Shown here one piece after another: positions 50,443-60,604 of a stretch of 64,000 bases of DNA. This DNA comes from Gammaproteobacteria bacterium. Lineage in GTDB: Bacteria > Pseudomonadota > Gammaproteobacteria > Eutrophobiales > Eutrophobiaceae. Both the position numbers and the translations under genes were made by a program. The stretch is from assembly GCA_004297165.1 (NCBI GenBank), contig SCUJ01000006.1:1584045-1648044 (forward strand), in the 5' to 3' direction. The first letter of the stretch is position 1. The number at the start of each line of letters is the position of its first letter. The notes below the pieces were generated by a model. The model was not told the origin of the DNA. It was given only the letters and a program-made list of their open reading frames with translations, and made no database searches.

Positions 50443-52512
50443 ATGACGGCGAAACAACTTTCCATGTTCGAACCGCGTCTGGTCAGACCGGCCATGATTG
50501 ATTCGTTTCGCAAACTCGACCTCCGCGTTCAGATCCGCAATCCGGTGATGTTCGTCGTATATGTCGGCGCTCTCTTCACCACCGGTTTGTGGTTGCACGC
50601 CTTGTCTGGCGGACACGGCGAGGCGCCGGCGTGGTTCATAGGCACGGTTACCTTGTGGCTGTGGTTCACGGTGCTGTTCGCCAACTTCGCCGAGGCTCTG
50701 GCCGAGGGTCGCAGCAAGGCGCAGGCGGCCTCGCTGCGCGCCGCCAAGCAGACGATCATGGCCAAGAAGCTGCGCGAACCGCGTTACGGCGCGGCGCTGG
50801 ATTACGTGCATGGCGCCGAATTGCGGCGTGGCGACGTGGCGCTGGTCGAGGCTGGCGATACGATCCCGGCCGACGGCGAGGTTATCGAGGGCGCGGCTTC
50901 GGTGAACGAGAGCGCCATCACCGGCGAGTCGGCGCCCGTGATCCGCGAGGCTGGAGGCGACTTCTCGGCTGTCACCGGCGGCACTACGGTGCTGTCCGAC
51001 TGGATCGTGATGCGCATCACGGTCAATCCCGGCGAAGCTTTCATCGACCGCATGATCGCGCTGGTCGAGGGCGCCAGGCGCCAGAAGACACCGAACGAGA
51101 TCGCGCTCACCATCCTGTTGGTGGCATTGACTCTGGCGTTCCTGCTCGCAACCGTTACATTGCTGCCTTATACGCTGTACAGCGTCACGGCCGCCGGGGC
51201 CGGAGCGCCCGTGACGGTCACCGCACTCGTGGCGCTGCTGGTGTGCCTGATCCCGACCACCATCGGCGCGCTGCTCTCGGCCATCGGCATCGCCGGCATG
51301 AGCCGCATGCTGGGCGCAAATGTAATCGCCACGTCCGGGCGCGCGGTCGAGGCGGCGGGCGACGTAAACGTGCTGCTGCTCGACAAGACCGGCACCATCA
51401 CCCTGGGCAACCGTCAGGCGGATGCGTTCCTGCCGGTAAGCGGGACGACCGAGCGGCAGCTCGCCGACGCGGCACAGCTCGCCTCACTGGCTGACGAAAC
51501 CCCGGAAGGACGCAGTATCGTGGTGCTCGCCAAACGGCTTTTCAATCTGCGCGAGCGCGATATCCGGGCGCTTGGCGCTACCTTCGTGCCGTTTTCGGCG
51601 CAAACGCGCATGAGCGGGGTGAACCTCGGTAAACGCCAGATCCGCAAAGGCGCCGAGGATGCAATCCGCCGTCACGTCGAAACCAACGGCGGCGGCATTC
51701 CCGCCGAGGCGTCCCGGCTCGTCGCCGAGGTCTCGCGCCGCGGCAGCACCCCGCTCGTGGTCTCCGAGCACGCCCGCGTGCTTGGCATCATCGAATTGAA
51801 GGACATCGTCAAAGGCGGCATCAGGGAACGTTTCGCCGAATTGCGGCGCATGGGCATCAAGACCGTGATGATTACGGGGGACAACCGCCTCACCGCCGCC
51901 GCAATCGCGGCCGAGGCCGGGGTCGACGACTTTCTGGCCGAGGCTACCCCCGAAGCCAAGCTTGCGCTCATCCGCCAGTACCAGGCCGAGGGGCACCTGG
52001 TGGCAATGACCGGCGACGGCTCCAACGATGCCCCGGCCCTCGCCCAGGCTGACGTTGCGGTCGCGATGCACAGCGGCACCCAGGCAGCAAAGGAAGCCGG
52101 CAACATGGTGGATCTCGATTCGAACCCGACCAAGCTCCTCGAAGTGGTGGTTGTCGGCAAGCAGATGCTGATGACGCGCGGCGCGCTCACCACCTTCAGC
52201 ATCGCCAACGATGTGGCCAAGTACTTCGCCATCATTCCGGCGATATTCGCGGGCGTCTACCCGCAACTCAACGCGCTCAACGTCATGAACCTGGCCAGTC
52301 CGCAATCCGCAATCCTGTCGGCGGTGATCTTCAACGCACTCATCATCGTGGCGCTGATCCCGCTGGCCCTCAAGGGCATCCGCTACCGCCCGCGGGGCGC
52401 GGGCGCTGTGCTGCGCCGAAATTTGGCCATATACGGCCTCGGCGGGATCGTTGTGCCGTTCGTAGGCATCAAGCTCATCGACCTCGGCCTTGCGGCAGTC
52501 GGACTTGTGTAA
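50443..52512 (+). CDS. kdpB: K+-transporting ATPase ATP-binding subunit KdpB
   Basis: P-type ATPase [32 protein letters not shown]. Confidence 0.98.
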   Translation: MTAKQLSMFEPRLVRPAMIDSFRKLDLRVQIRNPVMFVVYVGALFTTGLWLHALSGGHGEAPAWFIGTVTLWLWFTVLFANFAEALAEGRSKAQAASLRAAKQTIMAKKLREPRYGAALDYVHGAELRRGDVALVEAGDTIPADGEVIEGAASVNESAITGESAPVIREAGGDFSAVTGGTTVLSDWIVMRITVNPGEAFIDRMIALVEGARRQKTPNEIALTILLVALTLAFLLATVTLLPYTLYSVTAAGAGAPVTVTALVALLVCLIPTTIGALLSAIGIAGMSRMLGANVIATSGRAVEAAGDVNVLLLDKTGTITLGNRQADAFLPVSGTTERQLADAAQLASLADETPEGRSIVVLAKRLFNLRERDIRALGATFVPFSAQTRMSGVNLGKRQIRKGAEDAIRRHVETNGGGIPAEASRLVAEVSRRGSTPLVVSEHARVLGIIELKDIVKGGIRERFAELRRMGIKTVMITGDNRLTAAAIAAEAGVDDFLAEATPEAKLALIRQYQAEGHLVAMTGDGSNDAPALAQADVAVAMHSGTQAAKEAGNMVDLDSNPTKLLEVVVVGKQMLMTRGALTTFSIANDVAKYFAIIPAIFAGVYPQLNALNVMNLASPQSAILSAVIFNALIIVALIPLALKGIRYRPRGAGAVLRRNLAIYGLGGIVVPFVGIKLIDLGLAAVGLV

Positions 52513-52524
52513 AGGGACAGCCGC

Positions 52525-53106
52525 ATGCCAAACCTGATACGCCCCGCCGTCATGTTGATGGCTTTGCTTACGATTTTGACAGGCGTCATTTACCCGCTCA
52601 CGGTCACCGTCCTTGGTCAACTCTTGTTCTTCCATGAGGCGAACGGATCGATCATGACAGTGAATGGCAAAGCAGTCGGTTCCACGCTGATTGGGCAACA
52701 GTATTCGCAGCCGGGGCATTTCTGGGGCCGGCCCTCGGCCACCAGCCCGCATCCTTACAATGGCGCGGCGTCGAGCGGCTCGAATCTCGGGCCGCTCAAC
52801 CCGGCGCTGACCGGACTTGTCGAGGCCCGAATTGCGGCGCTCCGGGACGCCGATCCACGCAACGACCAGCCGGCGCCGATAGACCTCGTGACTGCCTCGG
52901 CCAGCGGCCTCGACCCGGATATCTCGCTTGCCGCGGCTTATTATCAGGCTACGCGCGTGGCCCGCGCCCGACATCTGCCGCTCGAACAGGTGGTGGCACT
53001 GATCGACCGGCACGCGCGCCACCCGTGGCTAGGCATCCTCGGCGAGCCAAGGGTGAACGTACTCCGGTTGAATCTTGCCCTCGATGGCCATGAACCCGAC
53101 TCATGA
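52525..53106 (+). CDS. kdpC: K+-transporting ATPase subunit KdpC
   Basis: VIYPLTVTVLGQLLF; SQPGHFWGRPSAT; LEQVVALIDRHARHPWLGILGEPRVNVLRLNLAL. Confidence 0.97.
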   Translation: MPNLIRPAVMLMALLTILTGVIYPLTVTVLGQLLFFHEANGSIMTVNGKAVGSTLIGQQYSQPGHFWGRPSATSPHPYNGAASSGSNLGPLNPALTGLVEARIAALRDADPRNDQPAPIDLVTASASGLDPDISLAAAYYQATRVARARHLPLEQVVALIDRHARHPWLGILGEPRVNVLRLNLALDGHEPDS

Positions 53107-55793
53107 CTGAGCAGGAAACACGCCCCAGCCCCGACGAGCTGCTCGAGCAGATGCAGCTAGAGGCCAAAGCAGCCCGGCGCGGCAAGCTCAAGATCTTCTT
53201 CGGCGCATCGCCCGGCGTTGGCAAGACCTACGCGATGTTGAGCGAGGCGCGGCGGCTGCGCGTCCAGGGACTGGACGCCATGGTCGGCGTGGTCGAAACA
53301 CATGGGCGCAGCGAGACTGCCGTATTGATTGAAGGTCTCGATGTCTTGCCGCGCAAGACGGTCGAGCATCGCGGCCGCACATTGCAGGAATTCGATCTCG
53401 ATGCGGCGCTCAGGCGCCGCCCTGCGGTGCTGCTGATGGACGAGCTCGCCCATGCCAACGCCCCCGGCTGCCGCCATCCGAAACGCTGGCAGGATGTCGA
53501 GGAACTGCTGGCTTTCGGGATCGATGTGCTCACCACAGTTAACGTCCAGCATGTCGAGAGCCTGAACGACATTGTCGGCGGCATCACCGGCATTCGGGTG
53601 CGGGAAACGGTGCCAGACAGAATCTTTGCCGAGGCCAACGAGGTCGTTCTGGTCGATCTTTCCCCCGATGATCTGCTGCTGCGTTTGCGCGAGGGCAAGG
53701 TCTATCTTCCGGATCAGGCCGAACGGGCCATCCAGAATTTTTTCCGCAAAGGCAACCTAATCGCCTTGCGCGAGCTGGCGTTACGACTCACCGCCGATCG
53801 GGTTGACGATCAGATGCGCGCCTTCCGGCGCACCATCACCGAGACGCAGGTCTGGAAAACCGGCGAGACGCTGCTCGCTTGCATCGGTCCGAGCGACGTC
53901 GACGAGAAGGTGGTGCGCACCGCCGCCCGTCTCGCCGCGAAGCTCGGCGGCGCCTGGCGCGCGGTTTATGCCGAGACCCCGGATCTGCAGCGCCTGCCGG
54001 AACACCGGCGGAGCGCGATCCTGAAAACGCTCAAGCTCGCCCAGGATCTAGGCGCCGAGACGGCCACCCTCCCGGCGCGGGACGCGATTGAAACGGTGCT
54101 CGACTACGCGCGGCGCAACAATCTCGGCCGCATCGTGGTCGGGCGCAGCACCCGCGCGGGCACCCGCTGGTTCATGCATCGCTCCTTCAGCCAACGGCTC
54201 GGCATGCAGACGCCCGATATCGACATACTCACCGTGGCGCGCGATGAGAATCTCGCGCGCCGCGCCGCGGCCGGAACACAGTTCGAGATCCGCAGTGGGT
54301 GGCAGCCGCTCCGCTTCGTGTACGCTGCCCTGGCCAGCGTCGGCATCACCGCAATCGCGACCCCGCTGCACCACTACCTCGATCTTGCCAACATTGTCAT
54401 GCTGTTCCTGCTCGGCGTGATGTTAGTCGCGCACCGCTTCGGGCGCGGTCCGGCGGCGCTGGCCGCGCTGCTCAACGTGGTGGCCTTCGATTTCTTTTTC
54501 GTGCCGCCGCGGCTCTCCTTCGCGGTCAGCGACGTGCAGTACCTGGTGATGTTCGCCGTCATGCTGATCGTCGGCCTCGTGACCGGCCACCTTACGGCCG
54601 GTCTGCGTTACCAGGCGCGGGTGGCGCACTCGCGCGAGGTGCGCGCCCGCAGCTTGAGCGACATGGCCAAGGCGCTGTCATCGGCGCTGGTCGAGCAGCA
54701 GGTGGTCGAGATCGCCGTCAAGTTTGTGCAATCCAATTTCCGCGTCAAGGCGGCCGTGGTATTGCCGGATCCCTCCAACAAACTGCAACCGTCACTCACC
54801 CAGGGCGCCGCGACGTCGCTCGACACCGCGATCGCGCAATGGTGCTACGACATGAATTCTCCGGCTGGCGCCGGCACCGACACGCTGCCGGCAAGCCCGC
54901 AATTGTACCTGCCGCTCAAGGCGCCGATGCGAGTGCGCGGCGTACTGGTCATCGATCCGGACAACCCGCGGCAATTACTGATCCCGGAACAGCGCCGGCT
55001 GCTCGATACCTTCACTGCGCTGGTCGCGATCGCGCTCGAACGCATTCATTTTGTCTCGGTGGCGCAGGAGACCCTGATCAAGATGGAGTCCGAAAGGTTA
55101 CGCGGCGCCTTGCTCGCCGCGCTCTCCCATGACCTGCGCACGCCGCTCACCGCACTGGTCGGAATGGCCGAAACGCTGTCGCTTGAACTCGCTGCGGCGC
55201 AATCGAGCCACGCCGACAAGGCCGACGTGATCCGTGAGCAGGCGCTGCGCACGAGTCGCATGGTCAACAATTTGCTGGAGATGGCGCGGCTGCAATCGGG
55301 CGAAGTCAAACCGCACATAGACTGGCAGTCGCTGGAAGAAATTACCGGCAGCGCCGTGAAGGGCCTCGAACCGGCGTTAGGGGGTCATCCGCTCAAGGTC
55401 GATCTGCCGGCGGATCTGCCGCTCGTAAAATGCGATGCGGTGCTTATGGAACGAGTGCTGGTCAACCTGCTCGAAAACGCCACCAAATACACGCCGAAGG
55501 GGACCCCCATAGGCATCCGCGCCGCCATCGCCGACGCGATGTTGCGCGTCGAAGTGTGGGACGATGGACCGGGACTGCCGCCCGGCCGGGAACGCGCAAT
55601 CTTCGCCCGGTTCGTGCGCGGCGAGAAGGAATCGACCGTGCCCGGCGTGGGCCTGGGGCTTGCCATCTGCGATGCGATCGTGAAAGCGCACGGCGGCAAT
55701 ATCTGGGCCGAGAACCACACGCCGCACGGCGCTAGTTTTCTCTTCACGCTGCCGCTGGATGAGCAGCCGGTCGTGGAAAACGAGGCCGGGTGA
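53103..55793 (+). CDS. kdpD: Sensor histidine kinase KdpD
   Basis: GKLKIFFGASPGVGKTYAMLSEARR; DUF4118 TM region; SHDLRTPLTALVGMAETL. Confidence 0.98.
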   Translation: MTEQETRPSPDELLEQMQLEAKAARRGKLKIFFGASPGVGKTYAMLSEARRLRVQGLDAMVGVVETHGRSETAVLIEGLDVLPRKTVEHRGRTLQEFDLDAALRRRPAVLLMDELAHANAPGCRHPKRWQDVEELLAFGIDVLTTVNVQHVESLNDIVGGITGIRVRETVPDRIFAEANEVVLVDLSPDDLLLRLREGKVYLPDQAERAIQNFFRKGNLIALRELALRLTADRVDDQMRAFRRTITETQVWKTGETLLACIGPSDVDEKVVRTAARLAAKLGGAWRAVYAETPDLQRLPEHRRSAILKTLKLAQDLGAETATLPARDAIETVLDYARRNNLGRIVVGRSTRAGTRWFMHRSFSQRLGMQTPDIDILTVARDENLARRAAAGTQFEIRSGWQPLRFVYAALASVGITAIATPLHHYLDLANIVMLFLLGVMLVAHRFGRGPAALAALLNVVAFDFFFVPPRLSFAVSDVQYLVMFAVMLIVGLVTGHLTAGLRYQARVAHSREVRARSLSDMAKALSSALVEQQVVEIAVKFVQSNFRVKAAVVLPDPSNKLQPSLTQGAATSLDTAIAQWCYDMNSPAGAGTDTLPASPQLYLPLKAPMRVRGVLVIDPDNPRQLLIPEQRRLLDTFTALVAIALERIHFVSVAQETLIKMESERLRGALLAALSHDLRTPLTALVGMAETLSLELAAAQSSHADKADVIREQALRTSRMVNNLLEMARLQSGEVKPHIDWQSLEEITGSAVKGLEPALGGHPLKVDLPADLPLVKCDAVLMERVLVNLLENATKYTPKGTPIGIRAAIADAMLRVEVWDDGPGLPPGRERAIFARFVRGEKESTVPGVGLGLAICDAIVKAHGGNIWAENHTPHGASFLFTLPLDEQPVVENEAG

Positions 55794-56506
55794 TGTCGCT
55801 GCCGGCGAGGCCAACCGAGATTCCTCGCAATGTCCTGATCGTCGAGGACGAGAAGGAGATCCGGCGGTTCGTGCGTCATGCCCTGGAGGGCGAAGGATTT
55901 CGCGTTTACGAAGCCGAGAGCCTGCAACGCGGGCTTGTCGAAGCTGGCACGCGCAAGCCAGATCTCGCAATTCTCGATCTGGGTTTGCCGGACGGCAACG
56001 GAGTGGATTTCATTCACGCGGTGCGCGCCTGGACCGGCATGCCGATCATTGTGCTGTCGGCGCGCATCGAGGAACACGACAAGGTCGAGGCGCTCGACGC
56101 CGGGGCCGACGATTATCTCGCCAAACCCTTCGGCGTGGCGGAACTGCTTGCACGGGTGCGCTCCGCCCTGCGCCGCATTGCCCAGGCCGGCGCAGCGCAG
56201 AACACTACGGTGAGCTTCGGTGACGTAATCGTGGATCTCGCCGACCGCAAAGTAACGAGGGCCGATCAGGTCGTTCGCCTTACGCAAATCGAGTTTCGCC
56301 TGCTCGCGGCGCTATTGAGTCATCCGGGGAAGGTTCTGACGCACCGGCATCTGCTGCGCGAGGTCTGGGGGCCCGCCTATGTCGAGCACAATCACTATCT
56401 GCGCATCTATATGGGGCATTTGCGCAGGAAACTGGAATCCGACCCGGCGCGCCCGCTGCATCTGATCACCGAGATCGGCATCGGTTACCGATACATGCCC
56501 GCCTGA
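55790..56506 (+). CDS. kdpE: Response regulator KdpE
   Basis: VLIVEDEKEIRRFVRHALEGEGFRVYEAES; OmpR-type DNA-binding C-terminus; follows kdpD. Confidence 0.96.
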   Translation: MMSLPARPTEIPRNVLIVEDEKEIRRFVRHALEGEGFRVYEAESLQRGLVEAGTRKPDLAILDLGLPDGNGVDFIHAVRAWTGMPIIVLSARIEEHDKVEALDAGADDYLAKPFGVAELLARVRSALRRIAQAGAAQNTTVSFGDVIVDLADRKVTRADQVVRLTQIEFRLLAALLSHPGKVLTHRHLLREVWGPAYVEHNHYLRIYMGHLRRKLESDPARPLHLITEIGIGYRYMPA

Positions 56507-56525
56507 GCGGAATGGGGCAGATTCG

Positions 56526-58319
56526 CTAAGGGGTGTACCAGATCGGCGAGGACCAGGCGCGCTCCTGAATGGTCGCCGGCTGCTTCGTCTCCTCCACATC
56601 GATCCCGAGCGCCACCGCGTCATATAGCGTATGCCGAGGCGTCGGGATCTCGATGACGCGCACGTAATAAAACGCCCGTTGACCGGGATCGAATTCAGGG
56701 TCCTGCCATACGGCGGCCAGTTGCGCCGCGCCGATCGTATCCGTGTATCCGGCGGTTGTGATATCCACGGTGTTGCCTACGGGGGGCAGTTTGCCTGTTG
56801 TGTCAGGTTTACGATCACCGGACCAGGTCACATCGAAGACCCGCTCCTCGGCCTTCCCGGCGGCATTGAGCCAGCCCTTGATGACCTGGATGCGGTCGAG
56901 GTTGCCGCTCAGGGGATCCTTGGCGGCGTGAATCAACAACGACGGGGCGCGTTTGCCGGGCGCGGCGGTCAAATCCCCGCCCATCGGCACGCCCTTGCGA
57001 TAGCCGATGGCGGCGATATCTTTTGCCCGCGCGTCCTTCGGCGCGAACGAGAATCCGCCGAAGACCCTTAAGGCGATGCGCGGGCCGCTGGTGGCATAGA
57101 CCTCCTTGCGCTGGAACGCCGCCATCAGGTCATCGCGGGTGTTCGCGCTGGCCCAGACCCCGGCCAGACCTCCGGCCGACATCTCCCAGGCCGGGAAAAT
57201 GATCTTGCTGTTATGCCGCTCCTCCGGGAGGGCGTCGGTCGCGAGTTTACCGAGAAAATTGTTCTCCGCGACCGAGGTCAGGGCCGTGTGCGTGTCGGAT
57301 GAGCCGATCAATCCGAACCGGTAGGGATTCACGCCAATGGACTGTTCAACCTCAAGTCCGCGCAGCAGCGCGGAGCGCGCGTAGTCCGCCTTGTTCGCGG
57401 GCGTGGCCGCCCCGGCCAGCAGCTTGCGGCGGATCTCGAAATCCGCGAATTCGTCGTTGGGCGACAACTCGGGATGGACCTCCGAGGTGCCTTTCACCTG
57501 GGTCATCTCGATCACGGGCTCCCAGCGGGCGCGTTCGCGCGCGTAGGCCGCCGTGAACGGACGGCTGTCGCTGTCCACCAGGTCGAACATCAACCCGCCG
57601 GAGATGTTTGAGTTGTGCGGGATGGCGATGAATTTCGCGCCGGTTGCGGCGCTCGTTTTTTCCAGCCATTGCCAGAGTTCCTCGGGTTTCTGGCTGTCGT
57701 TGGAGTTGTACGGCAGAAAGGATTTCGCCGCCGCCCCACCCGCCGTCGTGAACACCACCCGGTGCAGATTTTTGCCGCCGGGATGCACGGTCCATTCCCA
57801 GCCGGCGAAGGTCGTGAACCGGCCGGGGTCGTTGTGCCGCTCGGCGGCGTCGACCTGCCCCTCCCAGGTCCCCTGCCGGAACTCGGGCTTCTTCATGTCG
57901 GCGTTCATCGCCTCGCGATCCTCGGGCTTGAGGTTGCGCAGGCCCCGCGCCTGTTCCTTCTCCAGCGCCTCGCGCAGGGCCTTGCCCCAGGCCGTCGCAA
58001 GAAACACGGGGTTGCCGGCCATCACCTCCGCCTGCAAGCCGAGATTTTCCGCGTGATCGGCCACGACCAGGAAATCGAGCGGCCGGTCGATCTGCACGCG
58101 GGTCCGCAGCGAGGTGTGCAGCACCGGTTGACCCTTGGCGAAGCGGTAGGCCGTGTCCGGGTCCGCGTTGAAGGTCCCGGTCATATAGGCATCCATGGAG
58201 ATCTTCGTGTGCACATGGGTGTCGCCCCAGTAAAGCTGGGTCACCTGCGCCTCAACAGCAGCGCACAAGAGGGATACGGACAGCACGGTTGCGCCTATGA
58301 GAAAGATCGGATGTCGCAT
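56526..58319 (-). CDS. DUF3604 domain protein
   Basis: Start at MRHPIFLIGATVLSVSLLCAAVEAQ; LYWGDTHVHTKISMDAYMTGT; FRFGLIGSSDTH-type motif (YRFGLIGSSDTHTAL). Confidence 0.9.
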   Translation of the reverse strand: MRHPIFLIGATVLSVSLLCAAVEAQVTQLYWGDTHVHTKISMDAYMTGTFNADPDTAYRFAKGQPVLHTSLRTRVQIDRPLDFLVVADHAENLGLQAEVMAGNPVFLATAWGKALREALEKEQARGLRNLKPEDREAMNADMKKPEFRQGTWEGQVDAAERHNDPGRFTTFAGWEWTVHPGGKNLHRVVFTTAGGAAAKSFLPYNSNDSQKPEELWQWLEKTSAATGAKFIAIPHNSNISGGLMFDLVDSDSRPFTAAYARERARWEPVIEMTQVKGTSEVHPELSPNDEFADFEIRRKLLAGAATPANKADYARSALLRGLEVEQSIGVNPYRFGLIGSSDTHTALTSVAENNFLGKLATDALPEERHNSKIIFPAWEMSAGGLAGVWASANTRDDLMAAFQRKEVYATSGPRIALRVFGGFSFAPKDARAKDIAAIGYRKGVPMGGDLTAAPGKRAPSLLIHAAKDPLSGNLDRIQVIKGWLNAAGKAEERVFDVTWSGDRKPDTTGKLPPVGNTVDITTAGYTDTIGAAQLAAVWQDPEFDPGQRAFYYVRVIEIPTPRHTLYDAVALGIDVEETKQPATIQERAWSSPIWYTP

Positions 58320-58498
58320 GTCCTGCTCCTTATTAGAATGGCGAAGAAGAATTGGCGCGCCCGGTATATTGCGGATGCAATCTCGAAATTCCCCAATCAG
58401 ACGCGGCAACTGGCGGAATAATAGCCGATTCGACAGGGCAACGCCCAATACTTCCATGGATCGACAACCTGTCGTGCCCGGGCGAGGGACCAACCCCA

Positions 58499-59518
58499 TC
58501 AGGCCGCCAGCGCGCCACCCTCCGCCACGGAGACAAGGCAGGTTTCGAACTGAGCAGCGCATCGTTCCCAGGAGAACTGCTCTGCATACGCGCGGCAGCA
58601 TTGTCGATCGAGCCTCAGGGCGCGTTGTATCGCCAACCCAAGGTCCTCGTGCAGGATGCCGGTGACGCCGGCGGCGACGACATCCCGCGGTCCCGCCACT
58701 GGGAACGCCGCGACCGGCAGGCCGGAGGCCATCGCTTCGAGCATCACGAGTCCGAAGGTATCGGTCCGGCTCGGAAAAACGAAGACATCGCCGCCCGCAA
58801 GATGGCGCGAGAGATCCCGGCCGCGCTTGACGCCTAGAAACCTCGTCTGCGGATAACGCAATTCAAGTTTCTCCCGGTCCGGCCCGTCGCCAATCACGAT
58901 TTTCGTGCCCGGAGTTTCAAGTCCGAGAAAAGCCTCTATGTTCTTTTCCACCGCCACGCGCCCCATGTAGATCTGCACTGGCCCGGGGAAGGCATAGCGC
59001 ACCGCATCGTCCGGACGAAACAGGTTCGAATCGACGCCGCGCGACCAGATGCACAGATTGCGAAAGCCTCGCTGCGCCAGCTCCGCGCGTTGAGATCCGG
59101 TCGGCACCAGCGTATGCCGGGCGCGGCTGTGAAACCGGCGCAGATAGGCGTACGACCAGTTCATCGGCAGCGGCAGCCGTAAGCGCAGGTATTCGGGGAA
59201 GCGTGTGTGATACGAAGTCGTGAACGACAGTCCTCGCGCCTGACAGTAACGTTGCGCCGCGTGACCGAGCGGACCTTCGGTCGCGATATGAATCGCTTCG
59301 GGACGAAATGCGTCCAGTTGCCGGCGCACGCCGGGCCAGGGAAAGCACGCCAGACGGATTTCAGCGTACGCGGGGCACGGCAGGGTTCGAAAGGCCTGCG
59401 GGGTCACGAATAATACGGCGTGGCCGTTTCGTTCAAGGCAGGCCCGGGTTGTTTCCAAGGTGCGCACCACGCCGTTGACCTGGGGTTGCCAGGCGTCGGT
59501 GACAATCGCTATGCGCAT
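58499..59518 (-). CDS. GT4 family glycosyltransferase
   Basis: MRIAIVTDAWQPQVNGVVRTLETTRACLERNGH; FVFPSRTDTFGLVMLEAMASGLPVAAFPV. Confidence 0.93.
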   Translation of the reverse strand: MRIAIVTDAWQPQVNGVVRTLETTRACLERNGHAVLFVTPQAFRTLPCPAYAEIRLACFPWPGVRRQLDAFRPEAIHIATEGPLGHAAQRYCQARGLSFTTSYHTRFPEYLRLRLPLPMNWSYAYLRRFHSRARHTLVPTGSQRAELAQRGFRNLCIWSRGVDSNLFRPDDAVRYAFPGPVQIYMGRVAVEKNIEAFLGLETPGTKIVIGDGPDREKLELRYPQTRFLGVKRGRDLSRHLAGGDVFVFPSRTDTFGLVMLEAMASGLPVAAFPVAGPRDVVAAGVTGILHEDLGLAIQRALRLDRQCCRAYAEQFSWERCAAQFETCLVSVAEGGALAA

Positions 59519-59521
59519 GCG

Positions 59522-60307
59522 TTACGCAACCGCCTTGAGCTTAACCGGCACGCGTTCCTTGTCCTGCCAATGCCAGAGTTCGATTGCTCCATTGTGCAAC
59601 TCAATGAGCGCGGTGCAGCTTTCGACCCAGTCGCCGCAGTTGTAATAAACTGTCTCGCCGAAGGTCCTGATCTCGGGACGGTGAATATGACCGCAAATGA
59701 CGCCGTCAACCCGCGCCTTCATGGCGGCCATCGCCAGGGCCTTTTCGAAATTACCGATGGCGCGCACGACATTCTTCACCTTGTATTTCAGGTAGCGCGC
59801 GAGCGACCAGTGCGGAGCGCCGAACAGACGGCGCACGGCGTTGATGACGACATTCAGCGTCAAAAGATATTCGTAGGCCATGCCACCGGCGGCGCCCAAC
59901 CAGCGTGAGGTCGTGACCGCGGCGTCGAATTGATCGCCGTGCAGAACCAGCAGTCGCTGCCCGGCGGCGGTGGTATGCACAACGCGTTCCTTGATGGAGA
60001 TATTGCCGAATACGCTGTCGCGGTAACCGTGCAACAGCGAATCATGGTTGCCGGGGATATAGATCACGCGCGTTCCGTGTTTGGCCTTGCCCAGAATCTT
60101 GCGAATTACGTTGTTGTGTTGTTGCGGCCAGTAGGGCTTTTGCTTCATGCGCCACATGTCGATGATGTCGCCGACCAGATACAACAAGTCGCAATCGATC
60201 GCATGCAGAAAATCCAGCAACAGATCCGCCTGGGAACCGCGGAATCCGAGATGCACATCCGAGATCCAGACGGTGCGCACCCGGCGTTTATTGGCGGATT
60301 TCATCAA
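59522..60307 (-). CDS. Metallophosphoesterase, UDP-2,3-diacylglucosamine diphosphatase-like
   Basis: WISDVHLGFRGSQADLLLDFLHAIDCDLLYLVGDIIDMW; IPGNHD; HGDQFD; CGHIHRPEI. Confidence 0.9.
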   Translation of the reverse strand: MMKSANKRRVRTVWISDVHLGFRGSQADLLLDFLHAIDCDLLYLVGDIIDMWRMKQKPYWPQQHNNVIRKILGKAKHGTRVIYIPGNHDSLLHGYRDSVFGNISIKERVVHTTAAGQRLLVLHGDQFDAAVTTSRWLGAAGGMAYEYLLTLNVVINAVRRLFGAPHWSLARYLKYKVKNVVRAIGNFEKALAMAAMKARVDGVICGHIHRPEIRTFGETVYYNCGDWVESCTALIELHNGAIELWHWQDKERVPVKLKAVA

Positions 60308-60604
60308 TCGCCCCCTGCTCCGTCCAGACTCAACCTCTGCCGCCCCGGTGCAACCGAAATCATGGTTCAGACCTTCCCTCTGAAAAACTGCGCCTAGTTG
60401 ACCCTATGCGTATTACAGTCTGACGAAGCCCAAGTTAAGGTTGCGTTACGCGCTGACGGAGGTCGCTGACATGGGCCGTAACAAATAATTCATCGGAATT
60501 TCATCAAGGCGTGCAAGTTACGGACATATAAATTCAGGCCTCGCGCGGGCGCGTCCCATCATGACGGCCACGCGGAGGTTTATCGGCCATAACACGGAGC
60601 AATC

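Noticed and set aside
49053-50513. 486-aa minus-strand ORF opposite kdpA, and 51484..53022 opposite kdpB/C
   Set aside because: Shadow ORFs with biased composition; kdp genes on the plus strand are unambiguous.
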